Below are positions 12,614 to 23,800 of a DNA stretch of 64,000 nucleotides, piece after piece. The number at the start of each line of letters is the position of its first letter. Position 1 is the first letter of the stretch. The notes beneath the pieces were generated by a model. It saw nothing but the letters and a program-made list of their open reading frames with translations. It had not been told where the DNA came from and did not search any database. Where the stretch lies: assembly GCA_023634235.1 (NCBI GenBank), contig JAMKCF010000045.1, forward strand, positions 248,001 through 312,000, given 5' to 3'. The position numbers were made by a program, and so were the translations under genes. The stretch is from Pisaster brevispinus. Taxonomy: Eukaryota; Echinodermata; Asteroidea; Forcipulatida; Asteriidae.

Positions 12614-15600
12614 GCGGGAGTTTGTAGCGTCCCCGCTTGCTGGTCTCTTCCGGTGTGAAACCTGCCCTCATCGGCCGTACAAGTCAAATTTTCGGATGCG
12701 GGGATACCTAAGGAAGAGTCAGGTAAAAAAAATATATCTCTAGCCCCCCTAGAACGGGAGTTATTCCCAAACTCACCTGAAATTTATTCCGGGTCATTAC
12801 CCCGGCCGGCGAGACCTTGCTTCGCAGCCGGCCCCTGGGATTTTTCAATTTCTGTTAGGGGTAGGCCTAACATCTAGGCCGCTCGCCTCGCCTACAGAAT
12901 CGTCAGCGACCCCAAACTCATGGGAAAGATAGCCCTTGAGACGGGCTTTCCAGTGGTATAAAACTTGTGCTAATCCGATGATGCCTTGAGCGTGATTTGA
13001 CCCTCCTTATTTTGTGTTTGTCTTTTTGACAGCAAAAACGAGTTGGAGATGTTTTGCGGGGAGTTTGTAGCGTCCCCGCTTGCTGGTCTCTTTCGGTGTA
13101 AAACCTGCCCTAATCGGCCGTAAAAGTCTAATTTTCGGATGCGGGGATACCTAAGGAAGAGTCAGGTAAAAAAATTATCTCTCTAGCCCCCCTAGAACGG
13201 GAGTTATTACCAAACTCACCTGGAATTTATTCCGGGTCATTACCCCGGCCGGCGAGACCTTGCTTCGCAGCCGGCCCCTGGGATTTTTCAATTTCTGTTA
13301 GGGGTAGGCCTAACATCTAGGCCGCTTGCATCGCCTACAGAACCGTCAGCGACCCCAAACTCATGGGAGAGATAGCCCTTGAGACGGGCTTTCCAGTGGT
13401 ATAAAACTTGTGCTAATCCGATGATGCCTTGAGGGTGATTTGACCCTCCTTATTTTGTGTTTGTCTTTTTGACAGCAAAAACGAGTTGGAGATGTTTTGC
13501 GGGGAGTTTGTAGCGTCCCCTCTTGCTGGTCTCTTCCGGTGTGAAACCTGCCCTCATCGGCCGTAAAAGTCTAATTTTCGGATGCGGGGATACCTAAGGA
13601 AGAGTCAGGTAAAAAAATTATCTCTCTAGCCCCCCTAGAACGGGAGTTATTCCCAAACTCACCTGGAATTTATTCCGGGTCATTACCCCGGCCGGCGAGA
13701 CCTTGCTTCGCAGCCGGCCCCTGGGATTTTTCAATTTCTGTTAGGGGTAGGCCTAACATCTAGGCCGCTCGCCTCGCCTACAGAACAGTCAGCGACCCCA
13801 AACTCATGGGAAAGATAGCCCTTGAGACGGGCTTTCCAGTGGTATAAAACTTGTGCTAATCCGATGATGCCTTGAGGGTGATTTGACCCTCCTTATTTTG
13901 TGTTTGTCTTTTTGACAGCAAAAACGAGTTGGAGATGTTTTGCGGGGAGTTTGTAGCGTCCCCTCTTGCTGGTCTCTTCCGGTGTGAAACCTGCCCTCAT
14001 CGGCCGTAAAAGTCTAATTTTCGGATGCGGGGATACCTAAGGAAGAGTCAGGTAAAAAAAAATTCTCTCTAGCCCCCCTAGAACGGGAGTTATTCCCAAA
14101 CTCACCTGGAATTTATTCCGGGTCATTACCCCGGCCGGCGAGACCTTGCTTCGCAGCCGGCCCCTGGGATTTTTCAATTTCTGTTAGGGGTAGGCCTAAC
14201 ATCTAGGCCGCTTGCATCGCCTACAGAACCGTCAGCGACCCTAACCTCATGGGAGAGATAGCCCTTGAGACAAGCTTTCCAGTGGTATAAAACTTGTGCT
14301 AATCCGATGATGCCTTGAGGGTGATTTGACCCTCCTTATTTTGTGTTTGTCTTTTTGACAGCAAAAACGAGTTGGAGATGTTTTGCGGGGAGTTTGTAGC
14401 GTCCCCGCTTGCTGGTCTCTTCCGGTGTGAAACCTGCCCTCATCGGCCGTAAAAGTCTGATTTTCGGATGCGGGGATACCTAAGGAAGAGTCAGGTAAAA
14501 AATTATCTCTCTAGCCCCCCTAGAACGGGAGTTATTCCCAAACTCACCTGGAATTTATTCCGGGTCATTACCCCGGCCGGCGAGACCTTGCTTCGCAGCC
14601 GGCCCCTGGGATTTTTCAATTTCTGTTAGGGGTAGGCCTAACATCTAGGCCGCTCGCCTCGCCTACAGAACAGTCAGCGACCCCAAACTCATGGGAGAGA
14701 TAGCCCTTGAGACGGGCTTTCCAGTGGTATAAAACTTGTGCTAATCCGATGATGCCTTGAGGGTGATTTGACCCTCCTTATTTTGTGTTTGTCTTTTTGA
14801 CAGCAAAAACGAGTTGGAGATGGTTTGCGGGGAGTTTGTAGCGTCCCCGCTTGCTGGTCTCTTCCGGTGTGAAACCTGCCCTCATCGGCCGTAAAAGTCT
14901 AATTTTCGGATGCGGGGATACCTAAGGAAGAGTCAGGTAAAAAAATTATCTCTCTAGCCCCCCTAGAACGGGAGTTATTCCCAAACTCACCTGGAATTTA
15001 TTCCGGGTCATTACCCCGGCCGGCGAGACCTTGCTTCGCAGCCGGCCCCTGGGATTTTTCAATTTCTGTTAGGGGTAGGCCTAACATCTAGGCCGCTCGC
15101 CTCGCCTACAGAACCGTCAGCAACCCCAAACTCATGGGAGAGATAGCCCTTGAGACGGGCTTTCCAGTGGTATAAAACTTGTGCTAATCCGATGATGCCT
15201 TGAGGGTGATTTGACCCTCCTTATTTTGTGTTTGTCTTTTTGACAGCAAAAACGAGTTGGAGATGTTTTGCGGGGAGTTTGTAGCGTCCCCGCTTGCTGG
15301 TCTCTTCCGGTATGAAACCTGCCCTCATCGGCCGTAAAAGTCTAATTTTCGGATGCGGGGATACCTAAGGAAGAGTCAGGTAAAAAAATTATCTCTCTAG
15401 CCCCCCTAGAACGGAAGTTATTCCCAAACTCACCTGGAATTTATTCCGGGTCATTACCCCGGCCGGCGAGACCTTGCTTCGCAGCCGGCCCCTGGGATTT
15501 TTCAATTTCTGTTAGGGGTAGGCCTAACATCTAGGCCGCTCGCCTCGCCTACAGAACCGTCAGCAACCCCAAACTCATAGGAGAGATAGCCCTTGAGACG

Positions 15601-16480
15601 GGCTTTCCAGTGGTATAAAACTTGTGCTAATCCGATGATGCCTTGAGGGTGATTTGACCCTCCTTATTTTGTGTTTGTCTTTTTGACAGCAAAAACGAGT
15701 TGGAGATGTTTTGCGGGGAGTTTGTAGCGTCCCCGCTTGCTGGTCTCTTCCGGTGTGAAACCTGCCCTCATCGGCCGTAAAAGTCTAATTTTCGGATGCG
15801 GGGATACCTAAGGAAGAGTCAGGTAAAAAAATTATCTCTCTAGCCCCCCTAGAACGGGAGTTATTCCCAAACTCACCTGGAATTTATTCCGGGTCATTAC
15901 CCCGGCCGGCGAGACCTTGCTTCGCAGCCGGCCCCTGGGATTTTTCAATTTCTGTTAGGGGTAGGCCTAACATCTAGGCCGCTCGCCTCGCCTACAGAAC
16001 AGTCAGCGACCCCAAACTCATGGGAGAGATAGCCCTTGAGACGGGCTTTCCAGTGGTATAAAACTTGTGCTAATCCGATGATGCCTTGAGGGTGATTTGA
16101 CCCTCCTTATTTTGTGTTTGTCTTTTTGACAGCAAAAACGAGTTGGAGATGGTTTGCGGGGAGTTTGTAGCGTCCCCGCTTGCTGGTCTCTTCCGGTGTG
16201 AAACCTGCCCTCATCGGCCGTAAAAGTCTAATTTTCGGATGCGGGGATACCTAAGGAAGAGTCAGGTAAAAAAATTATCTCTCTAGCCCCCCTAGAACGG
16301 GAGTTATTCCCAAACTCACCTGGAATTTATTCCGGGTCATTACCCCGGCCGGCGAGACCTTGCTTCGCAGCCGGCCCCTGGGATTTTTCAATTTCTGTTA
16401 GGGGTAGGCCTAACATCTAGGCCGCTCGCCTCGCCTACAGAACCGTCAGCAACCCCAAACTCATGGGAGAGATAGCCCTT
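12614..16480 (+). repeat. Seven-monomer version of the same HOR, copy 2, plus extra monomers
   Basis: The markers repeat in order: 'gcgggag' 12614, 'tttcggtgtaaa' about 13091, single 'gagacaagc' 14267, 'gtctgatttt' about 14457, 'gatggtttgc' 14819, 'gtatgaaacc' 15310. The interval 14819 to 15310 equals 11720 to 12211 (491 bp). After this a monomer with 'catagga' (about 15576) and another 'gatggtttgc' monomer (16148) lead to the inversion junction. Confidence 0.85.
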
Positions 16481-16500
16481 GAGATATTTTTTTTACCTGA
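16463..16500. other. Left inversion junction, four-base microhomology
   Basis: Forward sequence 'gatagcccttgaga' passes directly into reverse-strand sequence 'gagatat' followed by a T-run and 'acctgactcttcc'. The four bases 'gaga' (16481-16484) belong to both sides: forward 'cttgagacgg' and reverse 'gctagagatat'. On the forward side the break falls in the loop of the AGCCC/GGGCT inverted repeat. Microhomology joins are typical of template switching or end joining (inference). Confidence 0.9.
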
Positions 16501-19500
16501 CTCTTCCTTAGGTATCCCCGCATCCGAAAATTTGACTTGTACGGCCGATGAGGGCAGGTTTCACACCGGAAGAGACCAGCAAGCGGGGACGCTACAAACT
16601 CCCCGCAAAACATCTCCAACTCGTTTTTGCTGTCAAAAAGACAAACACAAAATAAGCAGGGTCAAATCACCCTCAAGGCATCATCGGATTAGCACAAGTT
16701 TTATACCACTGGAAAGCCCGTCTCAAGGGCTATCTCTCCCATGAGATTGGGGTCGCTGACGGTTCTGTAGGCGAGGCGAGCGGCCTAGATGTTAGGCCTA
16801 CCCCTAACAGAAATTGAAAAATCCCAGGGCCGGCTGCGAAGCAAGGTCTCGCCGGCCGGGGTAATGACCCGGAATAAATTCCAGGTGAGTTTGGTAATAA
16901 CTCCCGTTCTAGGGGGGCTAGAGAGATAATTTATTTACCTGACTCTTCCTGAGGTATCCCCGCATCCGAAAATTAGACTTTTACGGCCGATGAGGGCAGG
17001 TTTCACACCGGAAGAGACCAGCAAGCGGGGACGCTACAAACTCCCCGCAAAACATCTCCAACTCGTTTTTGCTGTCAAAAAGACAAACACAAAATAAGGA
17101 GGGTCAAATCACCCTCAAGGCATCATCGGATTAGCACAAGTTTTATACCACTGGAAAGCCCGTCTCAAGGGCTATCTCTCCCATGAGTTTTGGGTTGCTG
17201 ACGGTTCTGTAGGCGAGGCGAGCGGCCTAGATGTTAGGCCTACCCCTAACAGAAATTGAAAAATCCCAGGGGCCGGCTGCGAAGCAAGGTCTCGCCGGCC
17301 GGGGTAATGACCCGGAATAAATTCCAGGTATGTTTGGGAATAACTCCCGTTCTAGGGGGGCTAGAGATATATTTTTTTTACCTGACTCTTCCTTAGGTAT
17401 CCCCGCATCCGAAAATTTGACTTGTACGGCCGATGAGGGCAGGTTTCACACCAGAAGAGACCAGCAAGCGGGGACGCTACAAACTCCCCGCAAAACATCT
17501 CCAACTCGTTTTTGCTGTCAAAAAGACAAACACAAAATAAGGAGGGTCAAATCACCCTCAAGGCATCATCGGATTAGCACAAGTTTTATACCACTGGAAA
17601 GCCCGTCTCAAGGGCTATCTCTCCCATGAGTTTGGGGTTGCTGACGGTTCTGTAGGCGAGGCAAGCGGCCTAGATGTTAGGCCTACCCCTAACAGAAATT
17701 GAAAAATCCCAGGGGCCGGCTGCGAAGCAAGGTCTCGCCGGCCGGGGTAATGACCCGGAATAAATTCCAGGTGAGTTTGGGAATAACTCCCGTTCTAGGG
17801 GGGCTAGAGAGATAATTTTTTTACCTGACTCTTCCTTAGGTATCCCCGCATCCGAAAATTAGACTTTTACGGCCGATGAGGGCAGGTTTCATACCGGAAG
17901 AGACCAGCAAGCGGGGACGCTACAAACTCCCCGCAAAACATCTCCAACTCGTTTTTGCTGTCAAAAAGACAAACACAAAATAAGGAGGGTCAAATCACCC
18001 TCAAGGCATCATCGGATTAGCACAAGTTTTATACCACTGGAAAGCCCGTCTCAAGGGCTATCTCTCCCATGAGTTTGGGGTTGCTGACGGTTCTGTAGGC
18101 GAGGCGAGCGGCCTAGATGTTAGGCCTACCCCTAACAGAAATTGAAAAATCCGAGGGGCCGGCTGCGAAGCAAGGTCTCGCCGGCCGGGGTAATGACCCG
18201 GAATAAATTCCAGGTGAGTTTGGGAATAACTCCCGTTCTAGGGGGGCTAGAGAGATAATTTTTTTACCTGACTCTTCCTTAGGTATCCCCGCATCCGAAA
18301 ATTAGACTTTTACGGCCGATGATGGCAGGTTTCACACCGGAAGAGACCAGCAAGCGGGGACGCTACAAACTCCCCGCAAAACATCTCCAACTCGTTTTTG
18401 CTGTCAAAAAGACAAACACAAAATAAGCAGGGTCAAATCACCCTCAAGGCATCATCGGATTAGCACAAGTTTTATACCACTGGAAAGCCCGTCTCAAGGG
18501 CTATCTCTCCCATGAGATTGGGGTCGCTGACGGTTCTGTAGGCGAGGCGAGCGGCCTAGATGTTAGGCCTACCCCTAACAGAAATTGAAAAATCCCAGGG
18601 GCCGGCTGCGAAGCAAGGTCTCGCCGGCCGGGGTAATGACCCGGAATAAATTCCAGGTGAGTTTGGTAATAACTCCCGTTCTAGGGGGGCTAGAGAGATA
18701 ATTTTTTTACCTGACTCTTCCTGAGGTATCCCCGCATCCGAAAATTAGACTTTTACGGCCGATGAGTGCAGGTTTCACACCGGAAGAGACCAGCAAGCGG
18801 GGACGCTACAAACTCCCCGCAAAACATCTCCAACTCGTTTTTGCTGTCAAAAAGACAAACACAAAATAAGGAGGGTCAAATCACCCTCAAGGCATCATCG
18901 GATTAGCACAAGTTTTATACCACTGGAAAGCCCGTCTCAAGGGCTATCTCTCCCATGAGTTTGGAATTGCTGACGGTTCTGTAGGCGAGGCGAGCGGCCT
19001 AGATGTTAGGCCTACCCCTAACAGAAATTGAAAAATCCCAGGGGCCGGCTGCGAAGCAAGGTCTCGCCGGCCGGGGTAATGACCCGGAATAAATTCCAGG
19101 TAAGTTTGGGAATAACTCCCGTTCTAGGGGGGCTAGAGATATATTTTTTTTACCTGACTCTTCCTTAGGTATCCCCGCATCCGAAAATTTGACTTGTACG
19201 GCCGATGAGGGCAGGTTTCACACCAGAAGAGACCAGCAAGCGGGGACGCTACAAACTCCCCGCAAAACAACTCCAACTCGTTTTTGCTGTCAAAAAGACA
19301 AACACAAAATAAGGAGGGTCAAATCACCCTCAAGGCATCATCGGATTAGCACAAGTTTTATACCACTGGAAAGCCCGTCTCAAGGGCTATCTCTCCCATG
19401 AGTTTGGGGTTGCTGACGGTTCTGTAGGCGAGGCGAGCGGCCTAGATGTTAGGCCTACCCCTAACAGAAATTGAAAAATCCCAGGGGCCGGCTGCGAAGC

Positions 19501-20820
19501 AAGGTCTCGCCGGCCGGGGTAATGACCCGGAATAAATTCCAGGTAAGTTTGGGAATAACTCCCGTTCTAGGGGGGCTAGAGATATATTTTTTTTTACCTG
19601 ACTCTTCCTTAGGTATCCCCGCATCCGAAAATTTGACTTGTACGGCCGATGAGGGCAGGTTTCACACCGGAAGAGACCAGCAAGCGGGGACGCTACAAAC
19701 TCCCCGCAAAACATCTCCAACTCGTTTTTGCTGTCAAAAAGACAAACACAAAATAAGGAGGGTCAAATCACCCTCAAGGCATCATCGGATTAGCACAAGT
19801 TTTATACCACTGGAAAGCCCGTCTCAAGGGCTATCTCTCCCATGAGTTTGGGGTTGCTGACGGTTCTGTAGGCGAGGCAAGCGGCCTAGATGTTAGGCCT
19901 ACCCCTAACAGAAATTGAAAAATCCCAGGGGCCGGCTGCGAAGCAAGGTCTCGCCGGCCGGGGTAATGACCCGGAATAAATTCCAGGTGAGTTTGGGAAT
20001 AACTCCCGTTCTAGGGGGGCTAGAGAGATAATTTTTTTACCTGACTCTTCCTTAGGTATCCCCGCATCCGAAAATTAGACTTTTACGGCCGATGAGGGCA
20101 GGTTTCATACCGGAAGAGACCAGCAAGCGGGGACGCTACAAACTCCCCGCAAAACATCTCCAACTCGTTTTTGCTGTCAAAAAGACAAACACAAAATAAG
20201 GAGGGTCAAATCACCCTCAAGGCATCATCGGATTAGCACAAGTTTTATACCACTGGAAAGCCCGTCTCAAGGGCTATCTCTCCCATGAGTTTGGGGTTGC
20301 TGACGGTTCTGTAGGCGAGGCGAGCGGCCTAGATGTTAGGCCTACCCCTAACAGAAATTGAAAAATCCCAGGGGCCGGCTGCGAAGCAAGGTCTCGCCGG
20401 CCGGGGTAATGACCCGGAATAAATTCCAGGTGAGTTTGGGAATAACTCCCGTTCTAGGGGGGCTAGAGAGATAATTTTTTTACCTGACTCTTCCTTAGGT
20501 ATCCCCGCATCCGAAAATTAGACTTTTACGGCCGATGAGGGCAGGTTTCACACCGGAAGAGACCAGCAAGCGGGGACGCTACAAACTCCCCGCAAAACAT
20601 CTCCAACTCGTTTTTGCTGTCAAAAAGACAAACACAAAATAAGCAGGGTCAAATCACCCTCAAGGCATCATCGGATTAGCACAAGTTTTATACCACTGGA
20701 AAGCCCGTCTCAAGGGCTATCTCTCCCATGAGATTGGGGTCGCTGACGGTTCTGTAGGCGAGGCGAGCGGCCTAGATGTTAGGCCTACCACTAACAGAAA
20801 TTGAAAAATCCCAGGGGCCG
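16481..20820 (-). repeat. Inverted satellite block, 4340 bp, about 9.8 monomers
   Basis: All landmarks here are the reverse complement of the reference orientation, for example 'ggaggtcaaa' type text becoming 'ggagggtcaaatcaccctc', and 'ctctcccatgagtttgggg'. It carries rare variants also found in forward monomers at 35.2-36.9 kb: 'gataatttatttacctg' (16930) matches 'caggtaaataaattatc' (35941); 'cccagggccggctgcg' (about 16825) matches the one-base deletion near 36050 and 36493; 'ttggaattgctgac' (18960) matches 'gtcagcaattccaa' (35683); 'ccaggtaagtttggg' (19096, 19541) matches 'cccaaacttacctgg' (about 35543); 'caccagaag' (17449, 19221) matches 'cttctggtg' (about 35426). This fits an inverted duplication better than a simple flip. 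Internal HOR spacing is visible: 'taagcagggtc' at 16653, 18424 and 20640 (1771 and 2216 bp apart). Confidence 0.93.
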
Positions 20821-20845
20821 TCCCCGCTTGCCGGCCGTAAAAGTC
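20805..20845. other. Right inversion junction with rearranged bases
   Basis: Reverse-oriented 'ccaggggccg' ends at 20820. It is followed by forward 'tccccgcttgc' (20821-20831), then by forward 'cggccgtaaaagtc'. Between the last two pieces 31 bp of the normal monomer ('tggtctcttcc' to 'gccctcat') are missing. The join sits in the 3' arm of the GGCCGGC inverted repeat, and GGGG-CCG-TCCCC now forms a small new inverted repeat. The structure suggests two template jumps in one event. Confidence 0.88.
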
Positions 20846-23800
20846 TGATTTTCGGATGCGGGGATACCTAAGGAAGAGTCAGGTAAAAAAATTATCTCTC
20901 TAGCCCCCCTAGAACGGGAGTTATTCCCAAACTCACCTGGAATTTATTCCGGGTCATTACCCCGGCCGGCGAGACCTTGCTTCGCAGCCGGCCCCTGGGA
21001 TTTTTCAATTTCTGTTAGGGGTAGGCCTAACATCTAGGCCGCTCGCCTCGCCTACAGAACAGTCAGCGACCCCAAATTCATGGGAGAGATAGCCCTTGAG
21101 ACGGGCTTTCCAGTGGTATAAAACTTGTGCTAATCCGATGATGCCTTGAGGGTGATTTGACCCTCCTTATTTTGTGTTTGTCTTTTTGACAGCAAAAACG
21201 AGTTGGAGATGGTTTGCGGGGAGTTTGTAGCGTCCCCGCTTGCTGGTCTCTTCCGGTGTGAAACCTGCCCTCATCGGCCGTAAAAGTCTAATTTTCGGAT
21301 GCGGGGATACCTAAGGAAGAGTCAGGTAAAAAAATTATCTCTCTAGCCCCCCTAGAACGGGAGTTATTCCCAAACTCACCTGGAATTTATTCCGGGTCAT
21401 TACCCCGGCCGGCGAGACCTTGCTTCGCAGCCGGCCCCTGGGATTTTTCAATTTCTGTTAGGGGTAGGCCTAACATCTAGGCCGCTTGCATCGCCTACAG
21501 AACCGTCAGCGACCCTAACCTCATGGGAGAGATAGCCCTTGAGACAAGCTTTCCAGTGGTATAAAACTTGTGCTAATCCGATGATGCCTTGAGGGTGATT
21601 TGACCCTCCTTATTTTGTGTTTGTCTTTTTGACAGCAAAAACGAGTTGGAGATGTTTTGCGGGGAGTTTGTAGCGTCCCCGCTTGCTGGTCTCTTCCGGT
21701 GTGAAACCTGCCCTCATCGGCCGTAAAAGTCTGATTTTCGGATGCGGGGATACCTAAGGAAGAGTCAGGTAAAAAAATTATCTCTCTAGCCCCCCTAGAA
21801 CGGGAGTTATTCCCAAACTCACCTGGAATTTATTCCGGGTCATTACCCCGGCCGGCGAGACCTTGCTTCGCAGCCGGCCCCTGGGATTTTTCAATTTCTG
21901 TTAGGGGTAGGCCTAACATCTAGGCCGCTCGCCTCGCCTACAGAACAGTCAGCAACCCCAAACTCATAGGAGAGATAGCCCTTGAGACGGGCTTTCCAGT
22001 GGTATAAAACTTGTGCTAATCCGATGATGCCTTGAGGGTGATTTGACCCTCCTTATTTTGTGTTTGTCTTTTTGACAGCAAAAACGAGTTGGAGATGGTT
22101 TGCGGGGAGTTTGTAGCGTCCCCGCTTGCTGGTCTCTTCCGGTGTGAAACCTGCCCTCATCGGCCGTAAAAGTCTAATTTTCGGATGCGGGGATACCTAA
22201 GGAAGAGTCAGGTAAAAAAATGATCTCTCTAGCCCCCCTAGAACGGGAGTTATTCCCAAACTCACCTGGAATTTATTCCGGGTCATTACCCCGGCCGGCG
22301 AGACCTTGCTTCGCAGCCGGCCCCTGGGATTTTTCAATTTCTGTTAGGGGTAGGCCTAACATCTAGGCCGCTCGCCTCGCCTACAGAACCGTCAGCGACC
22401 CCAAACTCATGGGAGAGATAGCCCTTGAGACGGGCTTTCCAGTGGTATAAAACTTGTGCTAATCCGATGATGCCTTGAGGGTGATTTGACCCTCCTTATT
22501 TTGTGTTTGTCTTTTTGACAGCAAAAACGAGTTGGAGATGTTTTGCGGGGAGTTTGTAGCGTCCCCGCTTGCTGGTCTCTTCCGGTATGAAACCTGCCCT
22601 CATCGGCCGTAAAAGTCTAATTTTCGGATGCGGGGATACCTAAGGAAGAGTCAGGTAAAAAAATTATCTCTCTAGCCCCCCTAGAACGGAAGTTATTCCC
22701 AAACTCACCTGGAATTTATTCCGGGTCATTACCCCGGCCGGCGAGACCTTGCTTCGCAGCCGGCCCCTGGGATTTTTCAAATTCTGTTAGGGGTAGGCCT
22801 AACATCTAGGCCGCTCGCCTCGCCTACAGAACCGTCAGCAACCCCAAACTCATAGGAGAGATAGCCCTTGAGACGGGCTTTCCAGTGGTATAAAACTTGT
22901 GCTAATCCGATGATGCCTTGAGGGTGATTTGACCCTCCTTATTTTGTGTTTGTCTTTTTGACAGCAAAAACGAGTTGGAGATGTTTTGCGGGGAGTTTGT
23001 AGCGTCCCCGCTTGCTGGTCTCTTCCGGTGTGAAACCTGCCCTCATCGGCCGTAAAAGTCTAATTTTCGGATGCGGGGATACCTAAGGAAGAGTCAGGTA
23101 AAAAAATTATCTCTCTAGCCCCCCTAGAATGGGAGTTATTCCCAAACTCACCTGGAATTTATTCCGGGTCATTACCCCGGCCGGCGAGACCTTGCTTCGC
23201 AGCCGGCCCCTGGGATTTTTCAATTTCTGTTAGGGGTAGGCCTAACATCTAGGCCGCTCGCCTCGCCTACAGAACAGTCAGCGACCCCAAACTCATGGGA
23301 GAGATAGCCCTTGAGACGGGCTTTCCAGTGGTATAAAACTTGTGCTAATCCGATGATGCCTTGAGGGTGATTTGACCCTCCTTATTTTGTGTTTGTCTTT
23401 TTGACAGCAAAAACGAGTTGGAGATGGTTTGCGGGGAGTTTGTAGCGTCCCCGCTTGCTGGTCTCTTCCGGTGTGAAACCTGCCCTCATCGGCCGTAAAA
23501 GTCTAATTTTCGGATGCGGGGATACCTAAGGAAGAGTCAGGTAAAAAAATTATCTCTCTAGCCCCCCTAGAACGGGAGTTATTCCCAAACTCACCTGGAA
23601 TTTATTCCGGGTCATTACCCCGGCCGGCGAGACCTTGCTTCGCAGCCGGCCCCTGGGATTTTTCAATTTCTGTTAGGGGTAGGCCTAACATCTAGGCCGC
23701 TCGCCTCGCCTACAGAACCGTCAGCGACCCCAAACTCATGGGAGAGATAGCCCTTGAGACGGGCTTTCCAGTGGTATAAAACTTGTGCTAATCCGATGAT

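Larger units (their letters stand above)
1..16480 (+). repeat. Forward-orientation satellite domain A
   Basis: About 37 monomers all read in the reference orientation. The domain starts exactly at the chosen monomer phase and ends at the orientation switch in 'gaga' at 16481-16484. It contains a five-monomer HOR family on the left and an eight/seven-monomer HOR family on the right. The left family carries variants such as 'cctgcgagacc' and a 30-bp internal duplication that I did not see in the rest of the window. Confidence 0.95.

Noticed and set aside
16640..16760. Resemblance to 5S rRNA ('aagcagggtc', 'catgggaga')
   Set aside because: Only two short matches of about ten bases, in the wrong order and spacing, and the first occurs only in variant monomers. 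No 5S internal promoter or overall fold is present.
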